Origin: Candidatus Poribacteria bacterium
GTDB lineage: Bacteria > Abyssobacteria > SURF-5
Length of the DNA: 61,795 nt
NCBI GenBank assembly: GCA_016215705.1
Contig: JACRIR010000262.1
Coordinates: forward strand, 1-61,795
Direction of reading: 5' to 3'
Both the position numbers and the translations under genes were made by a program. The notes below the pieces were generated by a model, which made no database searches, was not told the DNA's origin, and saw only the letters and a program-made list of their open reading frames with translations. Shown here piece by piece: positions 43,670-52,292 of this stretch (positions are counted from its first letter, which is position 1; each line of letters starts with the position of its first letter).

Positions 43670-44701
43670 ATGGAAATCCATTTTGAGAAGCGCCGGATGA
43701 TAACCAAGTTTCTTGATCCCGCGCTCAATTTCGCAGAGAACGAGCGGGTGACGGAAATCCGCGTGGACCCGCTTACAAAACAGACCACACGTTTGCTGCA
43801 TTTTCCCATACGCTGGGCTCAAAAGACTGACTTGGGCGAGATTGTAGAACGCTCGCTTGAGTTCGGTTGCCCATTTTGTCCTCAAATGATTGACATGGTC
43901 ACGCCGAAGTTTCCCACTGAGCTCACTTCAAAGGAGCGTATTCAGAGGGGGAGCGCAGTGGTCTTCCCGAACATGTTTCCCTATGACACTTACAGCGCCG
44001 TCGCAATCTTTTCGGGAGAACATTTCAAGCCCATGGCGGAATTCGAACCCCAACTCCTGCGCGACGGCTTCTGCGCGTCGCAGGAATACCTGACATCGGT
44101 CCAGGCGTCTGACCCGGGAGCGCCACTGTATCACACGATAAACTGGAACTACATGCCGCTCGCAGGAGGAACAATCATACATCCGCACCTGCAAATAATC
44201 GCCGGTAGTACGGGAACCAACTATCACCGCAGGATTCTCGAATCGAGCGCCGCATATGCGGCCGCCAACTCGAGTTCGTACTGGGCCGACTTGATCGAGG
44301 AAGAAACACGCCTCGGAGAACGGCTTATCGGAAAAGTCGGGAAAACAACGTGGCTGGTGTGTTTTGCGCCCAAGGGAATCATCGACGTCATGGCGATATT
44401 CGAGGGTGTGCTGACAATTTCCGACATCAAAGAGTCCGATTGGATGGACTTCTCGCGCGGGTTGTCAGCGGCAATGAAATTGCTCGACAGCCGCGGCTTT
44501 TACAGCCTCAACATGGCCATATATTCGGGGCAAGGCGCAGAACATTTCTGGACGCACGCGAAACTGGTTCCGCGCGCGCTGCTCCCCCCGATGAATGCAA
44601 GCGACATCAACTATTTCAACACGCTTCACAACGAGGTGCTGACGATCTTCGAGCCGGAACAAATCTGCGCTGAGGCGAAAGGATTCATTGAAAAAGCATG
44701 A
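43670..44701 (+). CDS. GalT-like nucleotidylyltransferase of the HIT superfamily
   Basis: A 343-residue protein with the HIT-type active site HPHLQ near 168 and a zinc-type CPFC near 67, both found in galactose-1-phosphate uridylyltransferases. FPNMFPYDTYSAV near 100 and EHFWTHAKLVPR near 285 also fit. No other galactose-pathway gene is nearby, so a related nucleotidyl transfer (for example ADP-glucose phosphorylase-like) is equally possible. Confidence 0.8.
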   Translation: MEIHFEKRRMITKFLDPALNFAENERVTEIRVDPLTKQTTRLLHFPIRWAQKTDLGEIVERSLEFGCPFCPQMIDMVTPKFPTELTSKERIQRGSAVVFPNMFPYDTYSAVAIFSGEHFKPMAEFEPQLLRDGFCASQEYLTSVQASDPGAPLYHTINWNYMPLAGGTIIHPHLQIIAGSTGTNYHRRILESSAAYAAANSSSYWADLIEEETRLGERLIGKVGKTTWLVCFAPKGIIDVMAIFEGVLTISDIKESDWMDFSRGLSAAMKLLDSRGFYSLNMAIYSGQGAEHFWTHAKLVPRALLPPMNASDINYFNTLHNEVLTIFEPEQICAEAKGFIEKA

Positions 44702-44757
44702 AGATCGGGATGCGAATGTCACGAATGAAGAGCGAATGAAACGAACGGAGAAGATGA

Positions 44758-44777
44758 ATTCCCGGCCTTGCGGGAAT
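44758..44777. repeat. Short inverted repeat, family R3
   Basis: ATTCCCG and CGGGAAT pair around GCCTTG, just upstream of the acyl-CoA ligase gene. It belongs to the same loose family as 33202, 48735 and 60053. Confidence 0.55.
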
Positions 44778-44796
44778 GACATATTGAAGGTGATAT

Positions 44797-46359
44797 ATGG
44801 CGAAAGTTCCAAAAAGCGTGACAACGCTTGGCAAGATGCTCGAGCATCGTGCCTCTGCGATTCCTGACAGGCCGGCTTTATATTTCCGCGACGAAACAAT
44901 TTCCTTCCAGGAACTGAACAAGTATGCCAACAGGTATGCCAATGTCTTCCGTGACCTGGGGATCAGGACGGGCGACAGGGTCTGCATTCTTTCACCCAAT
45001 CGGCTCGAGTTCCTGTATGCATATTTCGGCTTGATCAAAATCGGCGCGATGATGGTTTCGCTGAGCGTCATGCTCAAGGCGGACGAAGCGAAGTACATCA
45101 TCGACGATGCAGGCGCGAATGTGCTCGTGGCGACCGAGTATCTGTATCCGGTCATTGAACCGATCCGCGACCGGTTGCCGACAATCAAACACATTCTCTA
45201 TCTGGACGAGAACCCACCGGAAGGCGTAATTGAACTCAAACCGCTCGCTGAAAAGGCTTCCGAAGAGTTTCCCTCGCTCGACATCGCGCCCGATTCAGTC
45301 GCGTGCATTATCTATACTTCAGGCACAACAGGCAGGCCGAAGGGCGCGATGCTCACGCACTCGAATCTTCTTCACAATTTCGAATCCGCAAATGACCTGT
45401 TAAGAACCACGCCGGACGACGTGCTGCTTGTGCCCGGGCTGCCGCTGTTTCATCTCCTCGCACAAATTTGTGTGATGGGGGCGCTCTACGGTGGAGTGCC
45501 AAGCGTTCTGATGGAATTCTTTGTGCCGCAAATAGTGCTTGAGAATATCGCCAGATACAAATGCAACTCCTTCTCGGGCGTGCCAACAATGTTCGCGTTA
45601 CTTCTGAACGATCCCGAGATAGACAAACACAATCTATCGTCGCTGCGCATTTGTTTCTGTTCGTCGGCGCCGCTGTCACTCTCACTTCTCAAGAGATTCG
45701 AGGAACGAACCGGCGCAATCATCACGGAAGGTTACGGACTGACCGAGGCTACCGCTCTAGTGACCTCAAATCCAATAGACGCGGAACGGAAGGCCGGCTC
45801 GGTGGGTGTGCCGATTCGATGCGAGGTGCGGGCCGTCAACGAGAATGACGAGGACGTGGCCTGCGGAGATGTGGGCGAGATAATCATCCGTGGTAAGAAC
45901 GTGATGAAAGGATACTACAACAAGCCTGCTGCGACCTCGGAGGCGATGAAGAATGGGTGGCTGCATACAGGTGACATGGGGAAATTCGATTCTGATGGAT
46001 ATTTGTATGTCGTTGACAGGAAGAAAGACCTTATAATCACCGGTGGCTACAACATCTATCCCGCCGAAGTAGAGAATATTCTTTATAAGCATCCGAAAAT
46101 TGCGATGGCGACGGTGATCGGCATACCCGACGAAATAAAAGGAGAGATAGCGAAGGCATATGTGGTTCTGAAGGAAGGCGAGACTGCGACCGACAAAGAG
46201 ATTATAGAGTTCTGCCGGGAACGCATCGCGAAGTATAAAGCGCCGAGGGCGGTCGAGTTCAGGGAGAGCTTGCCGACGACGCCGACAGGGAAGATACTCA
46301 AACGAACGTTGCGAGATGAGGTCCTTGCCACCGAAAAGAGGAGATTGGAACACGCATGA
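44797..46359 (+). CDS. Long-chain fatty-acid-CoA ligase (AMP-forming)
   Basis: A 520-residue class I adenylate-forming enzyme. The ATP-binding motif IIYTSGTTGRPKGAMLTH is near 170, GYGLTEATALV near 310, TGDMGKFDSDGYLYVVDRKKDLI near 395, and the catalytic Lys in TPTGKILKRTLRDE near 505. It activates fatty acids to acyl-CoA for beta-oxidation or lipid synthesis; chain length cannot be told. A GAAGGTGAT ribosome site precedes the ATG. Confidence 0.93.
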   Translation: MAKVPKSVTTLGKMLEHRASAIPDRPALYFRDETISFQELNKYANRYANVFRDLGIRTGDRVCILSPNRLEFLYAYFGLIKIGAMMVSLSVMLKADEAKYIIDDAGANVLVATEYLYPVIEPIRDRLPTIKHILYLDENPPEGVIELKPLAEKASEEFPSLDIAPDSVACIIYTSGTTGRPKGAMLTHSNLLHNFESANDLLRTTPDDVLLVPGLPLFHLLAQICVMGALYGGVPSVLMEFFVPQIVLENIARYKCNSFSGVPTMFALLLNDPEIDKHNLSSLRICFCSSAPLSLSLLKRFEERTGAIITEGYGLTEATALVTSNPIDAERKAGSVGVPIRCEVRAVNENDEDVACGDVGEIIIRGKNVMKGYYNKPAATSEAMKNGWLHTGDMGKFDSDGYLYVVDRKKDLIITGGYNIYPAEVENILYKHPKIAMATVIGIPDEIKGEIAKAYVVLKEGETATDKEIIEFCRERIAKYKAPRAVEFRESLPTTPTGKILKRTLRDEVLATEKRRLEHA

Positions 46360-46395
46360 AGCGAAGCTTGGCGTGAAAGGAGTCAATAGAGAATC

Positions 46396-46839
46396 ATGGC
46401 AATAAAGGGAAAGCAAAAATCAGGGTTTAAAACTTGCCGTTGCGGGCATACATGGAAAACGCGAGAGGACTTCCTAAACGACCGGAATCTGAAAATAGTG
46501 GGATACCAACCCGACTTCGTCAATCACAAGTACAACCACTTCTTGTTCAATCACCTTGCAAAAGGATGCGGCCAATTCTTTGGAGTCAGAGCATCTGATT
46601 TCAGCGACCTCCGGGAGAGAGGATGCGCAGCCGAACTACGCACCGGTCAGAAAGGTTGTCCGGGTTACTGCCTCAATACCACGGACCTCCGGGTATGTTC
46701 GGTAGCTTGCTGCAATGCGTCCGACCGAAAGCTGGCCGCGAAGATTCGCAGCCGCCGGGTATTGCGGAGACTGATATCAGGGATGGTGACTTCAGACGAT
46801 CCACGCAGGGCAAGAACGAAGCCGATGTCTGCCAGCTAA
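46396..46839 (+). CDS. Conserved Cys-rich protein of unknown function
   Basis: A 147-residue protein I cannot assign. The N-terminal part has CRCGHTWKTREDFLND and KYNHFLFNHLAKGCGQFF. A Cys-rich segment GCPGYCLNTTDLRVCSVACC follows at about 95-115, with a basic tail. The Cys and His pattern suggests metal binding. It lies 36 bases after the acyl-CoA ligase with AAGGAG somewhat far upstream. The even Cys spacing and lack of overlap with another gene argue that it is real. Confidence 0.65.
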   Translation: MAIKGKQKSGFKTCRCGHTWKTREDFLNDRNLKIVGYQPDFVNHKYNHFLFNHLAKGCGQFFGVRASDFSDLRERGCAAELRTGQKGCPGYCLNTTDLRVCSVACCNASDRKLAAKIRSRRVLRRLISGMVTSDDPRRARTKPMSAS

Positions 46840-46960
46840 GTAGCGAATTCTATTAACTTCTATGTGGTTGAATACATGTCTGGAAGAACTAGGACTGAAC
46901 GAGCGGTATGGGAAGGGTATCATTAGAAAGAAACACCACAGGATTCTGGAGAATGGTTCC

Positions 46961-47425
46961 TCAATCAAACCGTCTGCCTTCCGCAACTGCCTTAAACACA
47001 TCCATCGCGGTCACAATGCCAACGACTTTGCCGTCCCTCAGAATCGGAACGCGATGCACGTTGAAGGAATACATGATTTTGCATACGTCCCTAACGGGCG
47101 TTAATTCAGTGGCAGTGTGGAGGTCGCGAGACATGACTTCCTCAACCCAGAGATGCTTTGTGGAAACTCCACTGGCTCCGTCAGGGTCAGCGTCGCGAGA
47201 GAAGAGCTCATAGATATCCTGGTACTCGAGATTTGAGCCAAGAACCCGGGCTTCCTCCCTAATCAGGTCTCGCACAGAGATCATACCGATCAGCCTCTTA
47301 TCCTTATCGGTCACCGGAACGCCGGTGAGACTCTTTTCGGTGAGCAGCTTTGAGAGTTCCCGAAGTGAAGCGGACTTATCCACTGTTGTGACGTTCACCT
47401 TCATTATGTCTTTAGCCAGAAGCAT
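46961..47425 (-). CDS. CBS-pair protein at the end of the diphosphoglycerate operon
   Basis: A 154-residue stand-alone CBS pair: AKDIMKVNVTTVDKSASLREL opens the first repeat and VEEVMSRDLHTATELTPV the second, each ending with a hydrophobic strand-turn-helix (RLIGMISVRDLI and KVVGIVTAMDVF). Such pairs bind AMP, ATP or similar ligands. I chose the ATG at 47425, which has GAGG six bases upstream; a TTG at 47467 would overlap the preceding gene. It is 31 bases after the mutase gene on the same strand, suggesting an energy-sensing partner of the operon (inference). Confidence 0.88.
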   Translation of the reverse strand: MLLAKDIMKVNVTTVDKSASLRELSKLLTEKSLTGVPVTDKDKRLIGMISVRDLIREEARVLGSNLEYQDIYELFSRDADPDGASGVSTKHLWVEEVMSRDLHTATELTPVRDVCKIMYSFNVHRVPILRDGKVVGIVTAMDVFKAVAEGRRFD

Positions 47426-47456
47426 TGTGCGCCTCGAATACGGATGCGTTATGGTT

Positions 47457-48710
47457 TCAGCTACCAAAACGATAGGTCACTCCCATGAGGTCAAGCAATG
47501 AAAGGAGAAAATCGTTGGCGCGGATGCGTGTAAGCCCGCCGTGAGCGCATGCGCGCTCACCGAAGCTCCTCACGTCATCGACAAGAACCCCATCCCCGTG
47601 TATGAGGACCGGCACAGGGTCAGCGCTATGTTCGCGGATAGCGCAGGGAGTCGAGTGGTCGCCGGTGACGGCTATATAGACGTCTTGAGGATTGTCGAGA
47701 GAATCGATTACTTTCTGGAGCATCCTATCCATTTGTTCGATAAAAGCCAGTTTTTCGCGAGGCTTGTTGTCGTGGGCCGTGAGGTCGGCGCCTTTAATGT
47801 GTGTGACAACGAAGTCGGCCTCTTTCAAACCCTCGACCGTGAGTCGCGCTTTCTCATCGAGATCGGTGTCTATATTGGCAGTCAGTTTTTCGTTGGTGAG
47901 GACTTTGAATCCTGACATGATAGCTATCCCTGCAACGGTGCTTTCTCCCGTAATGCAGCAGCCTTTGATATCGAACCTTTCGGTCAGGCTTCGCATCTTT
48001 ACCGCCATGCCCGCTCCGCGCGTGATCACGATGTTTGCCGGAAGAAGTCCCTTGCCCATGCGCTCCCTGTTCACATCGTGATTTCGAAGTTTCTCGTAGG
48101 ATTTACGCACGAATTGATTGACGAGTTGGGCTGTTTTCTCGGCAAGAGGCTGGCCAGACCGTTTGGGTTTGACCTCCTGAACCGGCTGACCTTCATTCGT
48201 CGGTCCGGGGTCGGAGTTAGTGATATCTGCGGACAGCCGGGGTCCGCTGAGCACCAGAACCGCGCGATGTTCCGTTGCAGGTTTGAATATGGCGTTGATC
48301 CCGTTTTCGAGCGGCATCCCGTCAAGGACGGCGGCGAGAGCTTCAGTATGTCGGATTCTGCCTGCGCGGCGATCCAGCACGATGAGATTCTCATCGACAG
48401 TCGCGAAATTGCACCGTAGCGCGACATCGCCCGGGTTGAGATCAATTCCGACGCCGACAGCCTCGATCGGACCTCTTCCCCAATAGACTTTCAAAGGGTT
48501 ATATCCGAAGAGAGCGAGGTGTCCCACGTCGGTGCCCACGCGGATGCCGGGCGAGAGTGGGTCCATCAGGCCGGTGATCCCTGTGCGCGCCAGCAAATCG
48601 AAGCATGGTGTGTTGGCGGCTTCGAGCGGAGTCAGCCCGCCGAGTTCGTCGATTGGCCGGTCACCAAGGCCATCTATAATCAACATGATTCCTTTGTGCG
48701 CTCTTGTCAT
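47457..48710 (-). CDS. apgM: Cofactor-independent phosphoglycerate mutase, archaeal ApgM type
   Basis: A 417-residue alkaline-phosphatase-superfamily enzyme interconverting 3- and 2-phosphoglycerate without 2,3-bisphosphoglycerate. Landmarks are LIIDGLGDRPI near 9, LTPLEAANTP near 25, GTDVGHLALFGYNP near 57, GRGAG-like TRGAGM near 232, HIKGADLTAHD near 305 and the metal-binding TGDHSTPC near 350. This branch is typical of archaea and some bacteria. It lies between the cyclic 2,3-diphosphoglycerate synthetase and the CBS protein, so it would set the supply of 2-phosphoglycerate for the pathway. Confidence 0.93.
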   Translation of the reverse strand: MTRAHKGIMLIIDGLGDRPIDELGGLTPLEAANTPCFDLLARTGITGLMDPLSPGIRVGTDVGHLALFGYNPLKVYWGRGPIEAVGVGIDLNPGDVALRCNFATVDENLIVLDRRAGRIRHTEALAAVLDGMPLENGINAIFKPATEHRAVLVLSGPRLSADITNSDPGPTNEGQPVQEVKPKRSGQPLAEKTAQLVNQFVRKSYEKLRNHDVNRERMGKGLLPANIVITRGAGMAVKMRSLTERFDIKGCCITGESTVAGIAIMSGFKVLTNEKLTANIDTDLDEKARLTVEGLKEADFVVTHIKGADLTAHDNKPREKLAFIEQMDRMLQKVIDSLDNPQDVYIAVTGDHSTPCAIREHSADPVPVLIHGDGVLVDDVRSFGERACAHGGLTRIRANDFLLSLLDLMGVTYRFGS

Positions 48711-48734
48711 GTTATCTTCACCAATCAGAAGAAT

Positions 48735-48760
48735 GGATTCCTGCCTTCACAGGAACGATA
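48735..48760. repeat. Degenerate inverted repeat, family R3, inside the diphosphoglycerate operon
   Basis: GGATTCCTGCCTTCACAGGAA is a drifted form of the R3 unit, followed by a second GGATTCCTGT at 48771. It fills the 69-base gap between the synthetase and mutase genes. Confidence 0.5.
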
Positions 48761-48779
48761 CAAGAATTGTGGATTCCTG

Positions 48780-50153
48780 TCACGTTGTCTTTCTTGATTT
48801 GAATCGCTCGACGGCCAGATCGGCAATCCGCAAGACTTCATTGGCGAGCCTTGCCCCGCCGTCAATCTCAAGCGGTATATTGTCCGCATATACGACCCGC
48901 AAACCCGCCTCGACAGCGACCGCAGTCGCGACATCGATGGCTGCGGCCTTCACCTCGGTCAGCAATACCGTTGGATTATTTTTTTTGAGCACTTCCGAAA
49001 TATCTGTCCGAAGCTTGGGCCGATTCGACAGATTGTGACTGATCGCAACGACGTCACACCCGAAGTTTTCCTCGAGGCTCCGGCGAATCGTGTCGCCCAT
49101 GACAGGAGGGGCAGTCGTCGTCAAGAAGACTTTTTCGGACCTGATATCATCGAGCGGCCTGGGTCTGAACACAGTTCTTGCAACACGGGCAGACGGATTC
49201 AACGCGTGAATGGCCTTGCTCATCTCATCCACTTTATTCTTGTCAGCCATCGGCTCTTCGCACATCGTGAGGACGCACAGGTCGGATTTGCGAATCCTGT
49301 AGGGGCCCATGTATCCTGTGATGTAGTCAGGCGTCTGGTGCGCGCCGATGACGAGGACCCAGGCGTCCGTCGCGACCGGCGGCATCGACGAGCCGCTTCC
49401 CTCGAAAATCACGAAGTCATTCGGAAGCTCGTTTGCAACGCGGGCCCCCTGCGGCACGACTGAAGTGAACACGACGCCGGCAAAACCTCCGCCGCATCGC
49501 CGGCATCCGATAGTCGTGAGCCGCGCCATAAGCGCATTTTCGTAGTGGTCACTCGCGGCGTGTTTGCCGCGCCGGCTTTCGGCCAGGAGATATTCGGGTG
49601 TGATGCGTACTTCCTCGCCCTTGATGACCTCGGGTTGAGGCGGACCGCCCCGGCCCATTGTGACGATACAAGGCTTGAAGCGGGCCTTCACTCCCTCTTG
49701 CCCGCTGAGAGTCCGGCCTATGTGGGCTGCGAGGGCTGTCTTGCCGACGCGTTTGCCCATGCCGCCGACCGAAAGTGAGGGCTTCATGCAGATATTCTCG
49801 AAACGCGGAGGATTGAATTGGAAATCGGCCCCTTCATATACTACACCCCGGCTGAGTATGAGGTTTGCGAATTCGAACCGCCTGCGGGAATTGACGACGG
49901 GTTCGTCGCTCAGGTCGACGGCAACGGCGGGACGGAACTCGTCGATTGCGCGAGCGATTCCGGCCAATGGATCTTTATCGATAGTTACGGGCAGGCCGAG
50001 TGCTTTCAAGTCTTCGGGAGTTCCGATCTTCTCCATTCCGCCGATGAAAACGGCGGCAACCGCCTCGTAGCCGCGACTTCCGGCGACTTCGGCAATGCCG
50101 TCTCGATTGACCGGAATGTAGTGTTCGCCGTCAATGAGGAAGAGCGCCTTCAT
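48780..50153 (-). CDS. Cyclic 2,3-diphosphoglycerate synthetase
   Basis: A 457-residue ATP-dependent enzyme that closes 2,3-diphosphoglycerate to its cyclic form, a compatible solute and phosphate store described in methanogens such as Methanothermus. It opens MKALFLIDGEHYIPV. A P-loop-like GGMGKRVGKTALAAHIG lies near 132, and later come FVIFEGSGSSMPPV near 248, HQTPDYITGYMGPYRIR near 275 and ATAVAVEAGLRVVYADN near 420. Length and order match the archaeal family. Its start overlaps the 2-phosphoglycerate kinase stop as ATGA, so the two steps are coupled in translation. A different ligase activity cannot be excluded. Confidence 0.88.
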   Translation of the reverse strand: MKALFLIDGEHYIPVNRDGIAEVAGSRGYEAVAAVFIGGMEKIGTPEDLKALGLPVTIDKDPLAGIARAIDEFRPAVAVDLSDEPVVNSRRRFEFANLILSRGVVYEGADFQFNPPRFENICMKPSLSVGGMGKRVGKTALAAHIGRTLSGQEGVKARFKPCIVTMGRGGPPQPEVIKGEEVRITPEYLLAESRRGKHAASDHYENALMARLTTIGCRRCGGGFAGVVFTSVVPQGARVANELPNDFVIFEGSGSSMPPVATDAWVLVIGAHQTPDYITGYMGPYRIRKSDLCVLTMCEEPMADKNKVDEMSKAIHALNPSARVARTVFRPRPLDDIRSEKVFLTTTAPPVMGDTIRRSLEENFGCDVVAISHNLSNRPKLRTDISEVLKKNNPTVLLTEVKAAAIDVATAVAVEAGLRVVYADNIPLEIDGGARLANEVLRIADLAVERFKSRKTT

Positions 50154-51331
50154 TTTGTTTTCCCGATGCGGGTCTTGTCGTGGCGTCTGACAAACGCGGT
50201 GAGGTGTTCCACTATCGTCGCCACGAGTTGATCGAAGTCTTTGTTATCAAACACCGGCACATCGTGCTTGATTGCCTGCTCGACAATGAAGTCCTGTATT
50301 TTCCGTATCGAGTCGAAATTGCTCAAGTATTTCTCTGCTCCACGAGTGGACGCCTGCTGGCCGCGGATATTGAAGCGCTCGCGGTGAATGTCTTGGTCTT
50401 CGGTGGTTATTACCATTCTGCACACGAGCGCCTTGCCCGCATAGTCCCTCTTTATGCAGCCGGGCACGACGTGTACGCCGTCTATTATGGTGCTGATCTT
50501 TTCATTCAAAGCGCGGTCCATGAGCGCATAGATGCCCGCCGACACCCGAAGCGCCTGTTCCATGAACGCAGCAATCACAATGTCATCCTGAATTCCCTTT
50601 GGCAAGTCGTACGCTTTCCATGCGTCGAATGACGATTTGTGTATCGTCGGCATGAGTTCGGGCGAGAACATGATGCGCATCACTTCCCGCACTGAGTCAG
50701 TGGATATGACGCGCGTGATTCCGAGACGGTGGGCAAGTTCGACGGCTATCGTGGATTTGCCTGTTCCGGCGGTTCCTCCGAGCAGAATGATGAGCGGGCG
50801 GAGTGGTTTCTTAAGGCGGCGCCAAAGCAGATAGCGATTCGCATAGCCCGAGCCGTATTTCTTGCGGAGGGTCTCGACTGTCAGGTCGCGCAGTCCATCG
50901 TAGGTCACTTCTCCCCTTCCGCGGCGAAGCAGAGTTCGCTCGATGGCCATCGCCAGAGAGTGCGAGATGTTCGGCTCGATGCCGGAAGCCTCGAGTGACT
51001 GCGAGAGGATTCCTTTTGAGAAGGGAACGCCGGAACCCGCTCCCTTCACGAGAATGGAAGATGAGAGTTTCTTGCGCTCGAGGTATTTTTCGGCCATCTC
51101 CTCGCCGTACTCGCGTAGGAGCAAGTCGTGAACCATGCGTCTGAGTTGCGTCTTTTCGATCCGCATCGTTCTCCGTTTGAGCAGGCGCGCTTCCATTCTC
51201 TCTGCGATGCCATAAGCTTCGGCGGGTTTCAGGCCGATCATAAGGAGCCCCTGCGAGAGGATTCCTTTTGAAAACGGGAACCGCAGGCCTTTGTTCACCA
51301 CCACAGGGTATTTGCTTTTTATCGCTTTCAT
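50150..51331 (-). CDS. 2-phosphoglycerate kinase with duplicated ATP-cone-like domain
   Basis: A kinase of about 393 residues that phosphorylates 2-phosphoglycerate to 2,3-diphosphoglycerate, the first committed step to the cyclic compound. The C-terminal P-loop domain has GGTAGTGKSTIAVELAHRLG near 190 and STDSVREVMR near 213. Before it are two related segments of about 85 residues, each starting PFSKGILSQ and containing a Met-Glu or Ile-Glu helix, resembling ATP-cone nucleotide-sensing domains. I start at the ATG at 51331; a GTG at 51367 lies at or before the expected transcription start. It is the promoter-proximal gene of the operon. Confidence 0.9.
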   Translation of the reverse strand: MKAIKSKYPVVVNKGLRFPFSKGILSQGLLMIGLKPAEAYGIAERMEARLLKRRTMRIEKTQLRRMVHDLLLREYGEEMAEKYLERKKLSSSILVKGAGSGVPFSKGILSQSLEASGIEPNISHSLAMAIERTLLRRGRGEVTYDGLRDLTVETLRKKYGSGYANRYLLWRRLKKPLRPLIILLGGTAGTGKSTIAVELAHRLGITRVISTDSVREVMRIMFSPELMPTIHKSSFDAWKAYDLPKGIQDDIVIAAFMEQALRVSAGIYALMDRALNEKISTIIDGVHVVPGCIKRDYAGKALVCRMVITTEDQDIHRERFNIRGQQASTRGAEKYLSNFDSIRKIQDFIVEQAIKHDVPVFDNKDFDQLVATIVEHLTAFVRRHDKTRIGKTK

Positions 51332-51370
51332 CGCACTCACTCTGATTCGAGACGACAAATTTCTCACTTC

Positions 51371-51399
51371 AGTCTAGCACAGGCTAATTGGAGTGTCAA
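51371..51399 (-). promoter_or_regulatory. Sigma-70-type promoter of the diphosphoglycerate operon
   Basis: The minus strand shows TTGACA (51399-51394), 17 bases, then TAGACT (51376-51371). Transcription would start near 51364, which rules out the GTG at 51367 as a start codon. Confidence 0.75.
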
Positions 51400-51450
51400 A
51401 GCTCCTTCGGTCGGATCAAAGACAGGCGGAAGGGGCAAGAAATCGACAAA

Positions 51451-51502
51451 GGGTTAAGAGGGGTTAAGAGGGGTTGACAAAGCGCGCCGTGTTTGCTATC
51501 GT
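51451..51502 (+). promoter_or_regulatory. sdh promoter with tandem GGGTTAAGAG repeats
   Basis: TTGACA (51474-51479) and TATCGT (51497-51502) are 17 bases apart. Immediately before, GGGTTAAGAG occurs twice in tandem (51451-51470) with a third partial copy running into the -35 box. The repeats could be a protein-binding array or simple slippage. The first sdh start codon is 61 bases further on. Confidence 0.65.
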
Positions 51503-51562
51503 TTTAGCATCTTTTCAATCACCTCGATTCTTCGACCTTCGGCCGCACGAGAGAGAAACCTT

Positions 51563-51901
51563 ATGACCCAACAACGCGGGCTGTGGTCTTGGTTGCTTCA
51601 GCGAGTAACGGGCGCCTATCTTATCTTTGGGATGGCCGTTCATATCATCGTGCTTCCGCTCGGCAAGGGAACCATAACGTTTGACAGCGTGGCATCGCGA
51701 CTGCGCCAGCCGGGTTGGGCGCTATTTGATTTCCTGCTTCTCACGGTCTGCGTGTATCATGGCTTCAATGGGCTGTGGTCGGTCTTCACGGATTTCAACC
51801 CGCCGGCGAAACTGAGGCAAGGTATCGGCTGGTGTCTGGCCTTATTCGGACTGATTTGGGTTATCTTCGGCGTCTTCGTACTGGTCCCTTTCACCAGATA
51901 G
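51563..51901 (+). CDS. sdhD: Succinate dehydrogenase membrane anchor, SdhD-like
   Basis: A 112-residue protein with three membrane helices. RVTGAYLIFGMAVHI holds a His in the first helix. YHGFNGLWSVFTDF in the second matches the SdhD motif around the haem-ligand His and the quinone-site Asp-aromatic pair. It anchors the enzyme in the inner membrane and helps bind quinone and haem b. It starts the operon D-C-A-B and precedes the second anchor by 10 bases. Confidence 0.85.
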   Translation: MTQQRGLWSWLLQRVTGAYLIFGMAVHIIVLPLGKGTITFDSVASRLRQPGWALFDFLLLTVCVYHGFNGLWSVFTDFNPPAKLRQGIGWCLALFGLIWVIFGVFVLVPFTR

Positions 51902-51911
51902 GGGTTCTCGT

Positions 51912-52280
51912 GTGAACTGGCTCAAAGACTTTCTGTTAAACAAACACGAGGGTCAGCCATCCTTCGGGCTTCAGCGGCTCACGGGCATTCTGCTCGCAAT
52001 CTATCTCATTCCACATGTCTTCCTGAATGGTTTCGCCCTTTTTTTCGGGCCTGAGAAATACACCGAGTCTACCGCGATGGCGCAGAAGCTGCACTGGCTC
52101 GAGTTGCTGATAATCCTGGGTGTGGCGTTCCACATGTTCAATGGTATTCGAATCATCTGTGTGGACTTCTTTGCGGCCACCCGAAGCCGGAAGTCGCTTT
52201 TCTGGGTTGCGGGCGCGTTGACAGCGGTTGTGATGATTTACAGCTTTTACGTTTATATCCCGAAAATGTTCGGACATTGA
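51912..52280 (+). CDS. sdhC: Succinate dehydrogenase membrane anchor, SdhC-like
   Basis: A 122-residue protein with three helices. QRLTGILLAIYLIPHVFLNG gives the SdhC-type opening, and FHMFNGIRIICVDF matches the HxxxGIR-xxxD motif around the haem ligand. It starts with GTG. It pairs with the SdhD-like anchor to form the quinone-reactive membrane part. A fumarate reductase direction is possible in an anaerobe; sequence alone does not decide. Confidence 0.85.
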   Translation: MNWLKDFLLNKHEGQPSFGLQRLTGILLAIYLIPHVFLNGFALFFGPEKYTESTAMAQKLHWLELLIILGVAFHMFNGIRIICVDFFAATRSRKSLFWVAGALTAVVMIYSFYVYIPKMFGH

Positions 52281-52292
52281 AAAGCAAGAGAT

